DNA of 64,000 bases. Source: Flabesymbios commensalis. Its lineage: Eukaryota; Annelida; Polychaeta; Terebellida; Flabelligeridae. Under the pieces are notes generated by a model. It saw nothing but the letters and a program-made list of their open reading frames with translations, was not told where the DNA came from and ran no database searches. The stretch lies in NCBI GenBank assembly GCA_964017125.1, contig OZ024911.1, positions 37,333,660 through 37,397,659 on the forward strand, read 5' to 3'. The translations under genes were made by a program, and so were the position numbers. Below, one piece after another: positions 55,236 to 64,000 of this stretch (the stretch's first letter is position 1; the number at the start of each line of letters is the position of its first letter).

Positions 55236-55825
55236 TCATATTCTTGTACAAGTTAACAGCAAAACACACCAACGCGAACGGGAGGGCGATTATGCATGCG
55301 ACGAGTGACGCGACGACTAACGCGAAAATCGCGTCCACACACCAACGCGACAGCCAAAACAAAATGTCCGATAGTGATTGTGTAACGCGAAAACCAGCAC
55401 GACAGCCCGCGCGACGCGCAACAAAAATGTAACATTTTAAAAATTTATCGCAAGGGCGATTATGCACACGACGAGTGACGCGACGACAGACGCGAAAATC
55501 GCGTCACTGTCCAGACACCACTAAGGTGGCCTCCACGATAGCGGCCTCCGGTTTGAGTGGATGTCTCCTGATCATTGCTATACTATTTTTCAAAATACAA
55601 TGTATGTAAATGTTATTATTTGATCAAATAAATGAATCTGAGTCTGAGTCTGAGTCAACGCGACAGCTAAAACAAAATGGCCGATAGTGATTGTGTAACG
55701 CGAAAACCAGCACGACAGCCGGCGTTGGTATGTTTTGGAAATGGTCAAATATATAGTATGTTTTGCAATTTATGACCAATCCGAAGCCTACGATATCTCG
55801 TAACTTGTACGAGGATGCGAGCCCT
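55236..55825. mobile_element. CG-rich tandem repeat between MITE-F-like ends
   Basis: Two units of roughly 170 bp carry GGGCGATTATGCA, CGACGAGTGACGCGACGAC, ACGCGAAAATCGCGTC, AACGCGACAGC and GTGATTGTGTAACGCGAAAA. Unit 2 is split by a retroposon at 55523-55656. The left edge ATATTCTTGTACAAGTTA and right edge GCCTACGATATCTCGTAACT followed by TGTACGAG look like MITE-F ends, suggesting either an expanded MITE-F relative or insertion into one. CpG density is high. The 81-88 codon frames are repeat artefacts. Confidence 0.65.
55523..55656 (+). mobile_element. Retroposon 3' end with (TGAGTC)n tail
   Basis: A segment starting ACTAAGGTGGCCTCCACG and ending TCAAATAAATGAATCTGAGT plus repeated TGAGTC separates two halves of the CG-rich unit. 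The tail form indicates a LINE or LINE-mobilised SINE; no reverse-transcriptase segment is present. Confidence 0.6.
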
Positions 55826-55914
55826 GGGGAGTCGTCTTATAAAATTTGATTCAAATAGATGGGATCATTATTCGGTGGTGGAAATCCTGACAACAGTAAC
55901 TGCTCTCAACACGA

Positions 55915-56010
55915 AAAATTGAACCAATGGTTATATATTGTTGGGCCAGCGTCGCAAACAGTGGACCAACATGAAATCAGCATTGGTTCAATGTCTCGTG
56001 TTGCTGCTGG
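55915..56010. mobile_element. MITE-E copy
   Basis: GTTGGGCCAGCGTCGCAAAC, AGTGGACCAACATGAAATCA and CATTGGTTCAATGTCTCGTG; the arms AACCAATGG/CATTGGTT are inverse. Confidence 0.75.
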
Positions 56011-56620
56011 CTTACAGTCTTTCAACAGCATATTCAGCCAGATTTAACATATTTTAATCACCATGAAATTAATAAAAAACGATACGTGCATATTATTTAA
56101 TGACGTAAATAAATAACATACAAAGTTATATGAAATCTCATTTATTAAATCAAATAATCATTACCATTTCACGCCAGAATTTAGAATTTACCATTGCCAT
56201 CTTCATCTGCTATACAAGCCGCGAATTGCTGTCGCAATTCTCGACATGTAGAGGATGGAGATGACCTAGAATGGGTGTCAAATAAACAGTTCCATAAAAT
56301 ATTCTAAAAGGTGTAGAAAATTACGTCAATTCTTCAGAGATGCAAAATTATGCTTTAATGCAGCGTGAGAAGCATGGAGATAATAAATACTATCTCCATG
56401 ATAGAAGAAAGGAATCTTGATAGAAGTAACTAATTCAAACTTGGATGTGTGGACCTTTTTGGCTTTGAGCGGCAATAATACAATATAGAAGGTGGTACAC
56501 AAAACGATTTATTAATTATACGATTTCCGATCTACATTTTGTTTTCGAGTGTACAAGGGTTTGGAACGAAGCAACCCTTGAACATTATTTAAGAGCATAC
56601 ATACTGCTGGATCACATGTT
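56011..56620. other. Unannotated stretch
   Basis: Unique AT-rich DNA leading into the CpG-rich island; includes part of the 64-codon minus frame 56512-56706. Confidence 0.4.
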
Positions 56621-56624
56621 GAGG

Positions 56625-57080
56625 TGAGAGTGTGCCGGACAATGCCACCTATTGAGAGAAGTGACAGCTGGTGGACAGTGTCCGAGTGGTCAAGGACAGA
56701 TGTCATGAGCAGGACGTGACGGCTCGTGAGGGAGATGCGGGGGACTCCGTGTCACGGGGATTAGGGTCGCGCGCCGGGATCGTGCAGTAATTAGGTCAGC
56801 GGCAAACCTCGTAGACCGGGGCGCGAACTCGCAGCAGCGGGGGCGAGAGCTGGTTAACCTTGATCTGACCTCAAACTCACCTCGTTAGTCAGATCTGATT
56901 TGCCGCGTTTTTGTGTCGGCTGCGTCTGACAGGAAGTGACAGCCTACTAAATAGGTAGCGCGCCAGTACTGTCAGTGTTCGCTAGGTGGTTCTACACAGG
57001 TGATTGGCTGTGCGGCAGGGTTAATTTCGCCAGGGCCTCGGTGCCGACCTCACACGAGGGATCAGCGCCAGTGCGTGACT
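56625..57080. promoter_or_regulatory. CpG-rich island, candidate regulatory or promoter region
   Basis: About thirty or more CpGs by eye between 56700 and 57080 in otherwise AT-rich, CpG-poor unique DNA. Seen motifs: GTCGCGCGCCGGGATCG, AGTAATTAGG, TGATCTGACCTCA, an 8-bp inverted repeat GATCTGAC/GTCAGATC (56862-56869, 56888-56895), and CAGGTGATTGGCTG (E-box next to an inverted CCAAT). On the minus strand an ATG at 56706 follows the island and opens a 64-codon frame, with CAGTATGTATGC downstream that could serve as a splice donor. No TATA box was identified. Function is inferred from composition only. Confidence 0.4.
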
Positions 57081-57215
57081 GTAATTCTCTAATATTAGTG
57101 AAATAACCTAGAACAAAAATAATATCAGGTTCTATTCCCATTCATATTTTTTATTTTCGTCTCACCTAACAATCTAACTTCAGGAATGGTAGTATATACA
57201 ACCTAAGAAATAAGC

Positions 57216-57591
57216 TTAAAGGGACAACGTTGCCTTATTTAATTTTAAAAATACAAAATACAAAAAAATATATAAAAAATTAAAAGCACTGAGAAAGTTT
57301 TATTTCCAGGTCGTAGATTGCCATTTAAAAAAGTGTCCGCAGTAAACAACACTTTATACCACAAATACCCACCGTCTCGACTGTCTGCCCAGCGTCGGGC
57401 CGACGGCATCAACATGCCCAACCAACATATAGGTGTACAAATAGTTTGTTGGGGTTTTCTCAGGATTCTTATAAATGTTGATGTTTTTAAAAATCTGAAA
57501 ATTTTGAGATAAATGAAATCATGATCTGCGGGATACACTGCGTTATACAAAAAAATACCCAAATTGATGTCATCCCACGGAGTCCCTTTAA
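57216..57591 (+). mobile_element. MITE-G, short form
   Basis: TTAA-AGGGACAACGTTGCC at the left and CATCCCACGGAGTCCCT-TTAA at the right, 376 bp with internal deletions. The 134-codon minus frame starting in its right flank reads through the element and is incidental. Confidence 0.85.
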
Positions 57592-58027
57592 CACAACTTA
57601 GGGTTGATGTAAACCTTCTCAATACCCAAATTGATAGATTTTCATTCATTATATTATAGTGGGAATTACTGCAGCAATTCTATTACCTAGTGTGATAAAA
57701 TACCTAAGTATAATATGTGAAAATGAAAACCTAGAAAGTCTATATTTTGGTGGATTATACCATATTCTGTTGGATTGTATTCAAAATAATATGTGGCAAC
57801 TATAGGCCTACATTGAACAATGAGGCTCACAACAAACAAAAAGTGCATTGTGAGACCCTGGCTTATTATTTTGGCATTTTGACACGCCCACGATAAAATG
57901 GCGACCTCCGCCAGATAAAAGATACATTCGTAATCTCGTCTAGCTCTACCCCATCCTATATGCCTGCAAGGGTTCAAAGACAATGCTACATGTCACACTG
58001 GGAAGTTCCTAACACTCCTAGTAACTA
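57592..58027. other. Unannotated stretch
   Basis: A 98-codon minus frame (57687-57983) has no recognised domain. Confidence 0.4.
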
Positions 58028-58098
58028 TCCTCAGGAGGTTCTCCTGGTCCAGTTTAGCCTATATGTGCACAAAGGTGGCCTCAAGCCCGATTCATTTC
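58028..58098 (+). mobile_element. SINE-1 3' end, truncated
   Basis: ATCCTCAGGAGGTTCTCCTG through AAGGTGGCCTCAAGCCCGAT and TCATTTCC. A 5'-truncated copy, as LINE-type retroposition often produces. Confidence 0.88.
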
Positions 58099-58126
58099 CT
58101 AACTTTTCGTAAAAATAAATCGAAAG

Positions 58127-58374
58127 TTAACCCTTGTCCTGCTGAACCCGGATATATACGTTTTCAAGAAAGTTTCAACCCAAATGAAATGCCACTAAAA
58201 TCGATAAAATATTTAGTGGTAGATGCTCAGCTAATCAAATATTTCAATTTGGGAGATGTTTATTTTTCATAAATAGAAATGTTTTTCGTCATTTGAAGCT
58301 GGAAATTGCGTTAGCAATTCCAGCTTTAAATGTATGAAAAAGAATTTGAAAAAATTCAGCAGGACAAGGGTTAA
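58127..58374 (+). mobile_element. MITE-J, complete
   Basis: TTAA-CCCTTGTCCTGCTGAAC at the left, TTCAGCAGGACAAGGG-TTAA at the right, and a hairpin core ATTTGAAGCTGGAAATTGCG/TTAGCAATTCCAGCTTTAAA. The reference copy for this family. Confidence 0.92.
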
Positions 58375-59029
58375 CAATATGTATATGATGAAGTGGACGA
58401 CTCAATTATTCTTACAAAATCGAAATAAAACAAATAATATATACATGTAGCGACGATGACGCATATGCGCTACAGGGCATATTTTCAAACATTGAAATTA
58501 TTGAAAATCATAATACCAATCCCCCTCCGGCTGGACAACCTTGTTGTGACAAACAATGTCTGTATTGAAGGTGATTTATAATAATCATGACCAGTGATGA
58601 AGGTCACCGCTGGACGACAAATACAGCGTCTGTTTTCTTTATGGTCAAGAATAGATGACATGACAACCCATGTGAGATATGACCGTTATTATGATGGCTT
58701 ATAAATTAAATCATTATTTGTACAAGAATGGTGTACATTGTTATTTGGCCCATATGCATGTAGGTCATATTGATACGTGAACTATAATTATGTGATATAT
58801 ATATATTTGTATTTATATATAAATTAAAATGTAAACCCTAGTACCATGTCATTGTGCAATGATTACAGGATACAGAATTCAGGGGCAGATACGTATAGCT
58901 GATGATTGCCTGCCTTCTGTATGATCCTTTGCCTGCTGATCACGACAATGTCGTTTTATTAGCCGATTAAATCACTGTTATTGGGAATGGAATGACTGCT
59001 TAGACATCAAGACTGGTAAATGTTTGGTC
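58375..59029. other. Unannotated stretch
   Basis: Unique AT-rich DNA; nothing recognised. Confidence 0.45.
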
Positions 59030-59146
59030 TCAAATTAAACAAATATGAGTAATTTTCAACCGCTTGAGGTTGTGGATCGCGGTAGCGAGACACAACCTCA
59101 AGTGGTTTAAAATTTAAATACAACAACTCAGCAGGATAAGTGTTAA
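59030..59146 (+). mobile_element. Chimeric MITE: A-type hairpin with J-type end
   Basis: The hairpin TTCAACCGCTTGAGGTTGTG/ACACAACCTCAAGTGGTTTA has the MITE-A loop GATCGCGGTAGCGAGA, but the right end is CTCAGCAGGATAAGTG-TTAA, a MITE-J terminus. The left end is not identifiable. Confidence 0.75.
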
Positions 59147-59224
59147 CCCTTGTCCTGCTGAAGTGGTTGTTACCATTTTTTGCCATTTGAAGCTGGAATT
59201 TTCAGCTTCAAATGACGAAAATTG
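59143..59224 (+). mobile_element. MITE-J, deletion derivative
   Basis: TTAA-CCCTTGTCCTGCTGAAG then the core GCCATTTGAAGCTGGAATTT/CAGCTTCAAATGACG with its loop deleted. It shares its left TTAA with the preceding chimeric MITE. Confidence 0.8.
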
Positions 59225-59733
59225 TTATTTAAAATAATCGTCACTTTGATTAACTGATCATGTACCACGAACTAAGCATATTATATTGATTTTATTAGCA
59301 TTTCATTTGACTTGCTTATAGGATATATATTACGATCCCAGAAAAAATAGAGAAAATAAAACTTCTTGCGTTTGCTGAGCAGCTTTGGAAAGACAAACCC
59401 TTCCATAAAATTTGACTGCCTATCAGCACACCATGGTAAAGCCTGTGTATTCGCCCCTGGAACTCATAAATGTGTTTTGCTCAAGAAGGTGTTATGCCAT
59501 AGTTCAAATTAAATTACGTGTTGATTTGCTGCAGCACATGTTAATATTGCTGATAAACAGGCGGTGTGAACAAACAACCGACCAGTGTCATTGACATTGC
59601 ATAATTATGTACTGATGTCAATGACCTGGGCTAGGTGATGTCAAGTGACAAGGTCCGAATTTAAAGGTAGTTCTCACCCGAATCAAAAATACATTCTTGA
59701 AAAATATCACCTAATCTACAACATTGAAATTCC
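59225..59733. other. Unannotated stretch
   Basis: A TTAA-AGGTAGTTCTCACCCG sequence at 59660 looks like a MITE end and may belong with the palindrome that follows. The rest is unique. Confidence 0.4.
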
Positions 59734-59785
59734 CATCTTACGCGGTCTGTGGATCGCTGGCGCGATCCACAGCCCGCGTAAGATG
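59734..59785. repeat. 52-bp GC-rich palindrome
   Basis: CATCTTACGCGG, CTGTGGATCGC and the inverse arms, with one unpaired T and a TGG loop. GTGGATCGCTGGCGCGATCC echoes the loop of MITE-A but the arms are different. Confidence 0.85.
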
Positions 59786-60371
59786 CATAGGATTTTCATC
59801 TCAGAGGTTGCATCATAACAGCTGGTCAAAACACCAGGTTGCGGTGATTATGTCTACGTTTATTGCCTTGTTATTTCAACCGATATTGCAGATTTGAATC
59901 AAAGGTTACAGGTTTGTAATGATGCAGAGTCGTCTGGAGCAGATTAGATTGGCTATAGCTTGACGGGTCATTCAACTCAGACCGAACCTGGCTAAAATAA
60001 TTATGTGCCAGCGATTTGCTACCGAAATAATAATATAGTCCCCTACGCGTGTTATTGTCCTTACACCTATTCATTACAAGTCAATATATGCATGCGCATA
60101 AACTGTGAAAGTGCCGTAAATTAAGTGCACAAGGAGACTATTATGTGAGAGGTCATAGCGACCTCTATATGCGAAGCCTTGTAACTATGACTTATTGTCA
60201 TACATATATATGATTGTTATCCATTTATAAATATACATATGTACATGTATAGGCATATATTATACTGGTGTTAGTATTAGTTTGGTAAAAATCACAGATT
60301 AGCCAATAAAGTATGCATAATAACTGCACTTAAACTAAAGCTCGCGCTTAAAGCATTATACGATTTACTTT
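59786..60371. other. Unannotated unique stretch
   Basis: Bases 59880-60050 are not repeat-like and include ATCAAAGG (a TCF/LEF-type site). Conservation cannot be judged here. Confidence 0.3.
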
Positions 60372-60440
60372 TTTACCGATATGAAGTTGTGTCGCGCTGC
60401 CGCGACCCACAACTTCAAATGGGTAAAATTGAATTACATA
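60372..60440. mobile_element. MITE-A core hairpin only
   Basis: TTACCGATATGAAGTTGTGT, CGCGCTGCCGCGACC and CACAACTTCAAATGGGTAAA form a hairpin of the MITE-A type; terminal repeats are absent. Confidence 0.75.
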
Positions 60441-61225
60441 TATGCACAAATGGGATCATAACTTATGCCAATCTAGTAAATATGAGTTTGATTTCTGCTT
60501 AAAGTTGTATTGTTTAAAAGGCAAATTTAAATGTAAAAAGCGGTTATAGACATGACATCTCCAATGTTCAGTGTAAAATTAAAACACATTGTATCTAAAT
60601 TATACATGGATATGAATACGTGGAATAACGCATCTCTTTTAACTGAGTGAATAATCCATAACATTTTCAATCACGACCTAGTTTAAAGCACACAAGGAAA
60701 TACAGGAATTAAAAAAAAACTCCAACAATTTACACCCAACGCTCAAAAAAAAAACGTTATTTCATAAAATATCCAAAACACCCAGTTCTAATATTTAAAA
60801 CGTGAATGGAGCGATTAAGTTTAAAATGTTATTTTTGACAAATCAAGGTACAGTGATTATTAAAGACGTTGACTTTGTCAGCAGTTGATGACAGATCTTG
60901 CAAACTATTAGTAAAGATCATCAATGGCAACCCGAACTAAATGTATTATAATTATTCTAATTAGAAGCATGGCTCAGTGGCATGGTCTAGACGAGTTTGG
61001 TGAGGAATTCCTTTTGGATTAGATGACTTTGAGACATGCAATCTTATACACCTAATTCATATGTATAGAGTTTCGACATATCATGCCTACATTGATCCAC
61101 GTCACGAATGTTTGTTTTATTGGAAAACTTTATCAAGGCTGCATCAATAATAATTATCATGATTATATCTAGTAGTCATCATGTAGTCAAAGATTATGTA
61201 GTCATAAATTATTATGCATGTACAT
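60441..61225. other. Unannotated unique stretch
   Basis: Nothing recognised with confidence. TGGCTCAGTGGCATGGTCTA at 60971 is weakly tRNA D-arm-like but has no box B partner. Confidence 0.35.
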
Positions 61226-61321
61226 GTACCCAGCAAAACAATTGTAAAACGTTAGCCCAACGTCTTCGACGTTGGGCCGACGTTTTACAAATGTTATAAA
61301 CATGTTTTGTGTTTACTGGGG
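61226..61321. mobile_element. MITE-E, complete palindrome
   Basis: CCCAGCAAAACAATTGTAAA, ACGTTAGCCCAACGTCTTCG, ACGTTGGGCCGACGTTTTAC and AAATGTTATAAACATG...TTTACTGGG. The reference copy of the family: inverted CCCAG ends, about 96 bp, flanked by GTA on both sides. Confidence 0.88.
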
Positions 61322-61504
61322 TATCTAACTTTATTGTGATTTTTATGTGATGCCGAAGTGTAGTAATCTGGTGATCTATATTTTATCGCATCATCATCAT
61401 TATTAGAACGTGGCTTGATATTAGATTTTGCTATAGTAACTTATTTTTCTTATAAATATGGCTAAATGCATAATGATGTATACGTATCTACTGATGTTTA
61501 CCTT

Positions 61505-61595
61505 TGCAATGCAAGCTAAGACAAATAAATATAGCAGCAACTGTTTAATTAAAAATCAAATAGTTACTGATGTTTGCCTTTGCACGTCAGAATTG
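61505..61595. mobile_element. MITE-B (CAGCAG sub-type), diverged
   Basis: GCAATGCAAGCTAAGACAAA, GCAGCAACTGTTTAATTAAA and AGTTACTGATGTTTGCCTTT with GCACGTCAG. Confidence 0.65.
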
Positions 61596-62150
61596 TATTT
61601 GTGCACTCTGGTATATATCAATAATACCGATACTTACATAAATTGACAAATGTTTGGATAAGTAAAAGTTGTACAAACACATACTATTTTCACCGCTAAA
61701 CAAGACTATAGTCATTTCTAATTACATTAACCAAATATTTCTCAAAACTGGAGATGACATACTGCTTTACCGTCTTGTAATATTTTTTGTTTTCCTTTTG
61801 CCGGCTACAATTATATGTTAAATGGCTAAAATGCAACAGTTACTGTGGTTTCACATTCTTCGAATAGAGGAATGAAATATGAAATTTTTTAGATTGAGAC
61901 CAATCTATTTGACCATTTTTGCATAGCATACGTACCCCCAATAACCGGAATCTTTGAGCAATACGACAAATCAAGAGTCACGTGTTTACCACAACAAATC
62001 ATTTTTTCACTGCAATTTACTTGACAGTGAATACAATTAATCCGCCGTAAAATCTAATGATTAGAAACTGCCTAGTTTTCAAGTATGCAATTAGTATGCA
62101 ATTAGTGCTCTTCACCTTTGCTTGACAGTGCACTGCTGAAGGTCAATTAT
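61596..62150. other. Unannotated stretch
   Basis: AT-rich; a tandem TAGTATGCAAT duplication at 62086-62107. Confidence 0.45.
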
Positions 62151-62226
62151 CGTCCCTTTGGATATGAAAGGGTGTGTATGCCACTTTGCAAAGTGACAGA
62201 TACACCTTTTCATATCTAAGGGGACG
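62151..62226. repeat. 76-bp near-perfect palindrome
   Basis: CGTCCCTTTGGATATGAAAG, GGTGTGTATGCCACTTTGCA and the inverse ending CATATCTAAGGGGACG, with three or four mismatches. Its arm TATGAAAGGGTGTATCTGCC recurs at 62.88 kb joined to MITE-A. Confidence 0.88.
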
Positions 62227-62698
62227 TTATAAGCTAGGAAAACAAGGTCTAGTGAATTGGCCTTGTGGTGAAATGGACATTTTATTTGATGATAATGGTC
62301 CTATTACACGTGACTCTAAAATTTAATGGGCAATTATCTCATGTACTTGACAAGCAGATGACCTTCACAATTAGGATAATACGGCGTAATGATGATTATA
62401 ACAACATATGACTGTGTACACTGGGAGAAAAATGGCAAGCATGCCCCAATGGCATGCATAGATGTAATAGTTAACGTAACGAGAAGCTGTTATCATAAAT
62501 AATTCTGTAGATATATACAAATTACATAGTATAATTTTATTATATTCGATATTTTCTTAGCGTTTCATGACTTCACTTATGTATTTATTCGTGCAGCGAT
62601 ATGAATGTTACTGTACGCATTTTTTTATAGGTGCATTTAAATGTTGCATTTTGCTACGATAGCGCCAAATTCCCGACTACCCTGAAACACGAGATATT
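62227..62698. other. Unannotated stretch
   Basis: Unique AT-rich DNA. Confidence 0.45.
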
Positions 62699-62795
62699 AA
62701 CCCAATGTTGATTTATTGACGGCCCTCCGTCTGCGAAGCTGGTCCAACATTAAAACATCATCGGGTCAACGTCTCATGTTTTTTCGGCTGGGGAT
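62699..62795. mobile_element. MITE-E copy
   Basis: CCCAATGTTGATTTATTGAC, CCTCCGTCTGCGAAGCTGGT and CATCATCGGGTCAACGTCTC. Confidence 0.7.
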
Positions 62796-62879
62796 GCCTA
62801 TGGGCTATGTGAGCAAAAAATCACATTTACAAATACAATTAAAAACTGACGAGTACAGAACGACATGGCCATCAATACC

Positions 62880-63095
62880 TTGAATATGAAAGGGTGTATC
62901 TGCCACTTGAAGTTGTGACTCGCCACAGCAACCTACAGCTTTAAGTGGGTGAAAATACCTCATAGTTGTTAAATTTGTGACCAGACATTTGTAAATCTTG
63001 ATATTGAGCACTCATTTCATTTGCCAACAACTGTGAATAATTGGCTACATAAAACAAAATAAAAAACGACTATGGCCATGCTTAGCGCTCTAACC
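62880..63095 (+). mobile_element. Chimeric MITE: 62.15-kb arm plus MITE-A body
   Basis: GAATATGAAAGGGTGTATCT followed by GCCACTTGAAGTTGTGACTC, then the loop, TTTAAGTGGGTGAAAATACC, and the GTAAATCTTGATATTGAGCA block of MITE-A, ending near GCTTAGCGCTCTAACCC. The left half is the palindrome arm, the right half MITE-A. Confidence 0.65.
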
Positions 63096-64000
63096 CGGTA
63101 CGGACAAGACACTCACACACAGACAGACTTGGTCAAATTTGACCAGGTGTTCTTTTTTGATAATTTGTAATGCTAATGTGTTTTTAAATTATAATTATTT
63201 AACAAACAAAGCAAATTATACAAGACTCACATTTTTGTTGCCAAAAATATTTATTCCAAAATAGCAAAAACAAAGTAACTCATAAGAGAACGACACTCAA
63301 TATTTTGTCTATAGCTTACGACAACGACTTTGACCTCAATATTGGCCTGTAATACATTACTGTATTTCTGAGTAGGAAGTAGATCATTTTCATGATAATA
63401 GTTACGTCTTTCAATGTCAGACCTGGCATTATGTTCATCAGCTTCTATAGCTGCTTCAAGAACATTACCTTCATTGTTTTATGAAGCTTAAGTCTGATCT
63501 CTCCGACAAATGAGTACACATTATTGTCATAAATATTTGAATGATCACTAATGCCAGCAGTCCACACTCACTCACTCCCCATCCTTCAAGATTTATTTCA
63601 ATGCTTGAGACACATTATATCATGCTCGTTAACCAGTCCTTATTACAGTGTCACTGATCAAAGTTACCTTACATTTTCAATCATAACGGAAAATCCTAGT
63701 AGGACGAGTGGGGAACTTAGGCTTCCATAATATTTTAGTGCCAATACCAAACGACCATGGATGGTGTGTTACAGGATGATATTTGAGTTATTTGAACACT
63801 ATGTGACACAATATTATTATAGACACATCAACGTTTTATTCATTCAATCCAGCAGCTACACTTACACAAGACCTGATATCTATGCGAGGGGAGAAAAGCT
63901 CTGTGTGACACCAGCTAACAAACAACCTATTCTGTTGCCCAATCAGATACATGTCAGAACGCGAGGCTGATCATCTAAAGCTGCTAGAACCCATTGGTAA
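63096..64000. other. Unannotated except for one open frame
   Basis: Short CA/GACA run at 63110-63128. The 69-codon plus frame at 63761-63970 shows no domain. See the separate minus-strand frame. Confidence 0.4.
63251..63478 (-). pseudogene. Open frame of 75 codons without start, possible coding remnant or exon
   Basis: Bounded by stops on both sides and lacking an initial ATG. The translation begins NNEGNVLEAAIEADEHNARS and continues DIERRNYYHENDLLPTQKYS; it is hydrophilic, with mixed acidic and basic residues unlike the hydrophobic noise of AT-rich DNA. No family was recognised. No consensus acceptor is evident at the left codon boundary. It could be an exon, a transposon remnant or chance. 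Confidence 0.25.

Noticed and set aside
57245-57649. 134-codon minus frame
   Set aside because: Crosses the right TTAA boundary of a MITE-G and reads through its full length; no domain.
59880-60050. Conserved non-coding enhancer suggested by an ATCAAAGG site
   Set aside because: A single short motif is expected by chance at this length, and conservation cannot be judged from one sequence.

Overview
The window looks like gene-free, repeat-saturated, AT-rich chromosomal DNA from an animal, most likely a marine invertebrate. The reasons are dense short DNA-transposon derivatives (MITEs), tRNA-derived SINEs, CR1/L2-type LINE and Tc1/mariner debris, and long tetranucleotide microsatellites, with no bacterial-style gene packing. 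I cannot place the phylum. No open reading frame of a recognisable host gene was found. The longest frames (314, 212 and 178 codons) are translations of (ATTC)n and (AATC)n arrays. The region is either an intergenic desert or the inside of very large introns.

I used working labels for repeat families recognised by comparing copies within the window. MITE-A, C, G, J, K and L are flanked by TTAA, the target duplication of piggyBac and Kolobok transposons. A has ends starting CCCTTTAACCGCC and a core hairpin around CACTTGAAGTTGTG. C has GACGTCAGAATCTGACGTC cores. G is about 550 bp and starts AGGGACCCCTTGGGATGA. J has ends CCCTTGTCCTGCTGAA and a core GCTGGAAATTGCGTTAGC. K starts AGGCCCCATGTA and L starts AGGTGATCTATCACCCC. 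MITE-B is an about 80-bp near-perfect palindrome containing GGCAGTAACTGCTTACTT. D is a palindrome with CCCACTGGGCAC ends. E carries CCAACGTCG-type inverted motifs. F is a palindrome containing ACGATATATCGTAGGC. R starts CAGKGGCGGATCCAG. SINE-1 is a dimeric tRNA-derived SINE.

Layout: 0-11 kb is unique AT-rich DNA studded with MITEs. 11.4-15.2 kb holds the first ATTC and AATC arrays, with a SINE nested in a MITE-B. 15.7-18.4 kb holds a 323-bp hairpin and a LINE reverse-transcriptase remnant. 19.4-22.7 kb holds a 15-bp minisatellite and an AATG array. 23.0-29.7 kb is one 6.7-kb foldback-like transposon with long repetitive inverted ends and a nested retroposon. 30.0-32.4 kb is a 53-bp minisatellite. 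33-47 kb holds SINEs, a Tc1/mariner remnant, MITEs and two arrays. 47-50 kb holds clustered palindromes and a GGTC/GGTT/GGCT array. 50-58 kb has five MITE-G copies, a CCGTTATAACGG minisatellite, a CG-rich composite repeat and a CpG-rich island. 58-64 kb is mainly unique sequence with MITEs and one unexplained 75-codon open frame.

Nothing here forms a pathway. The biology is that of mobile DNA: repeated insertion of elements into each other, exchange of hairpin cores between MITE families, and SINE tails adjoining microsatellites. The most interesting objects are the foldback-like element, whose arms are packed with nuclear-receptor-type half-sites, the modular hairpin MITEs, and the CpG-rich island near 56.6-57.1 kb. 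All family calls rest on within-window comparison and remembered motifs; no database was searched.
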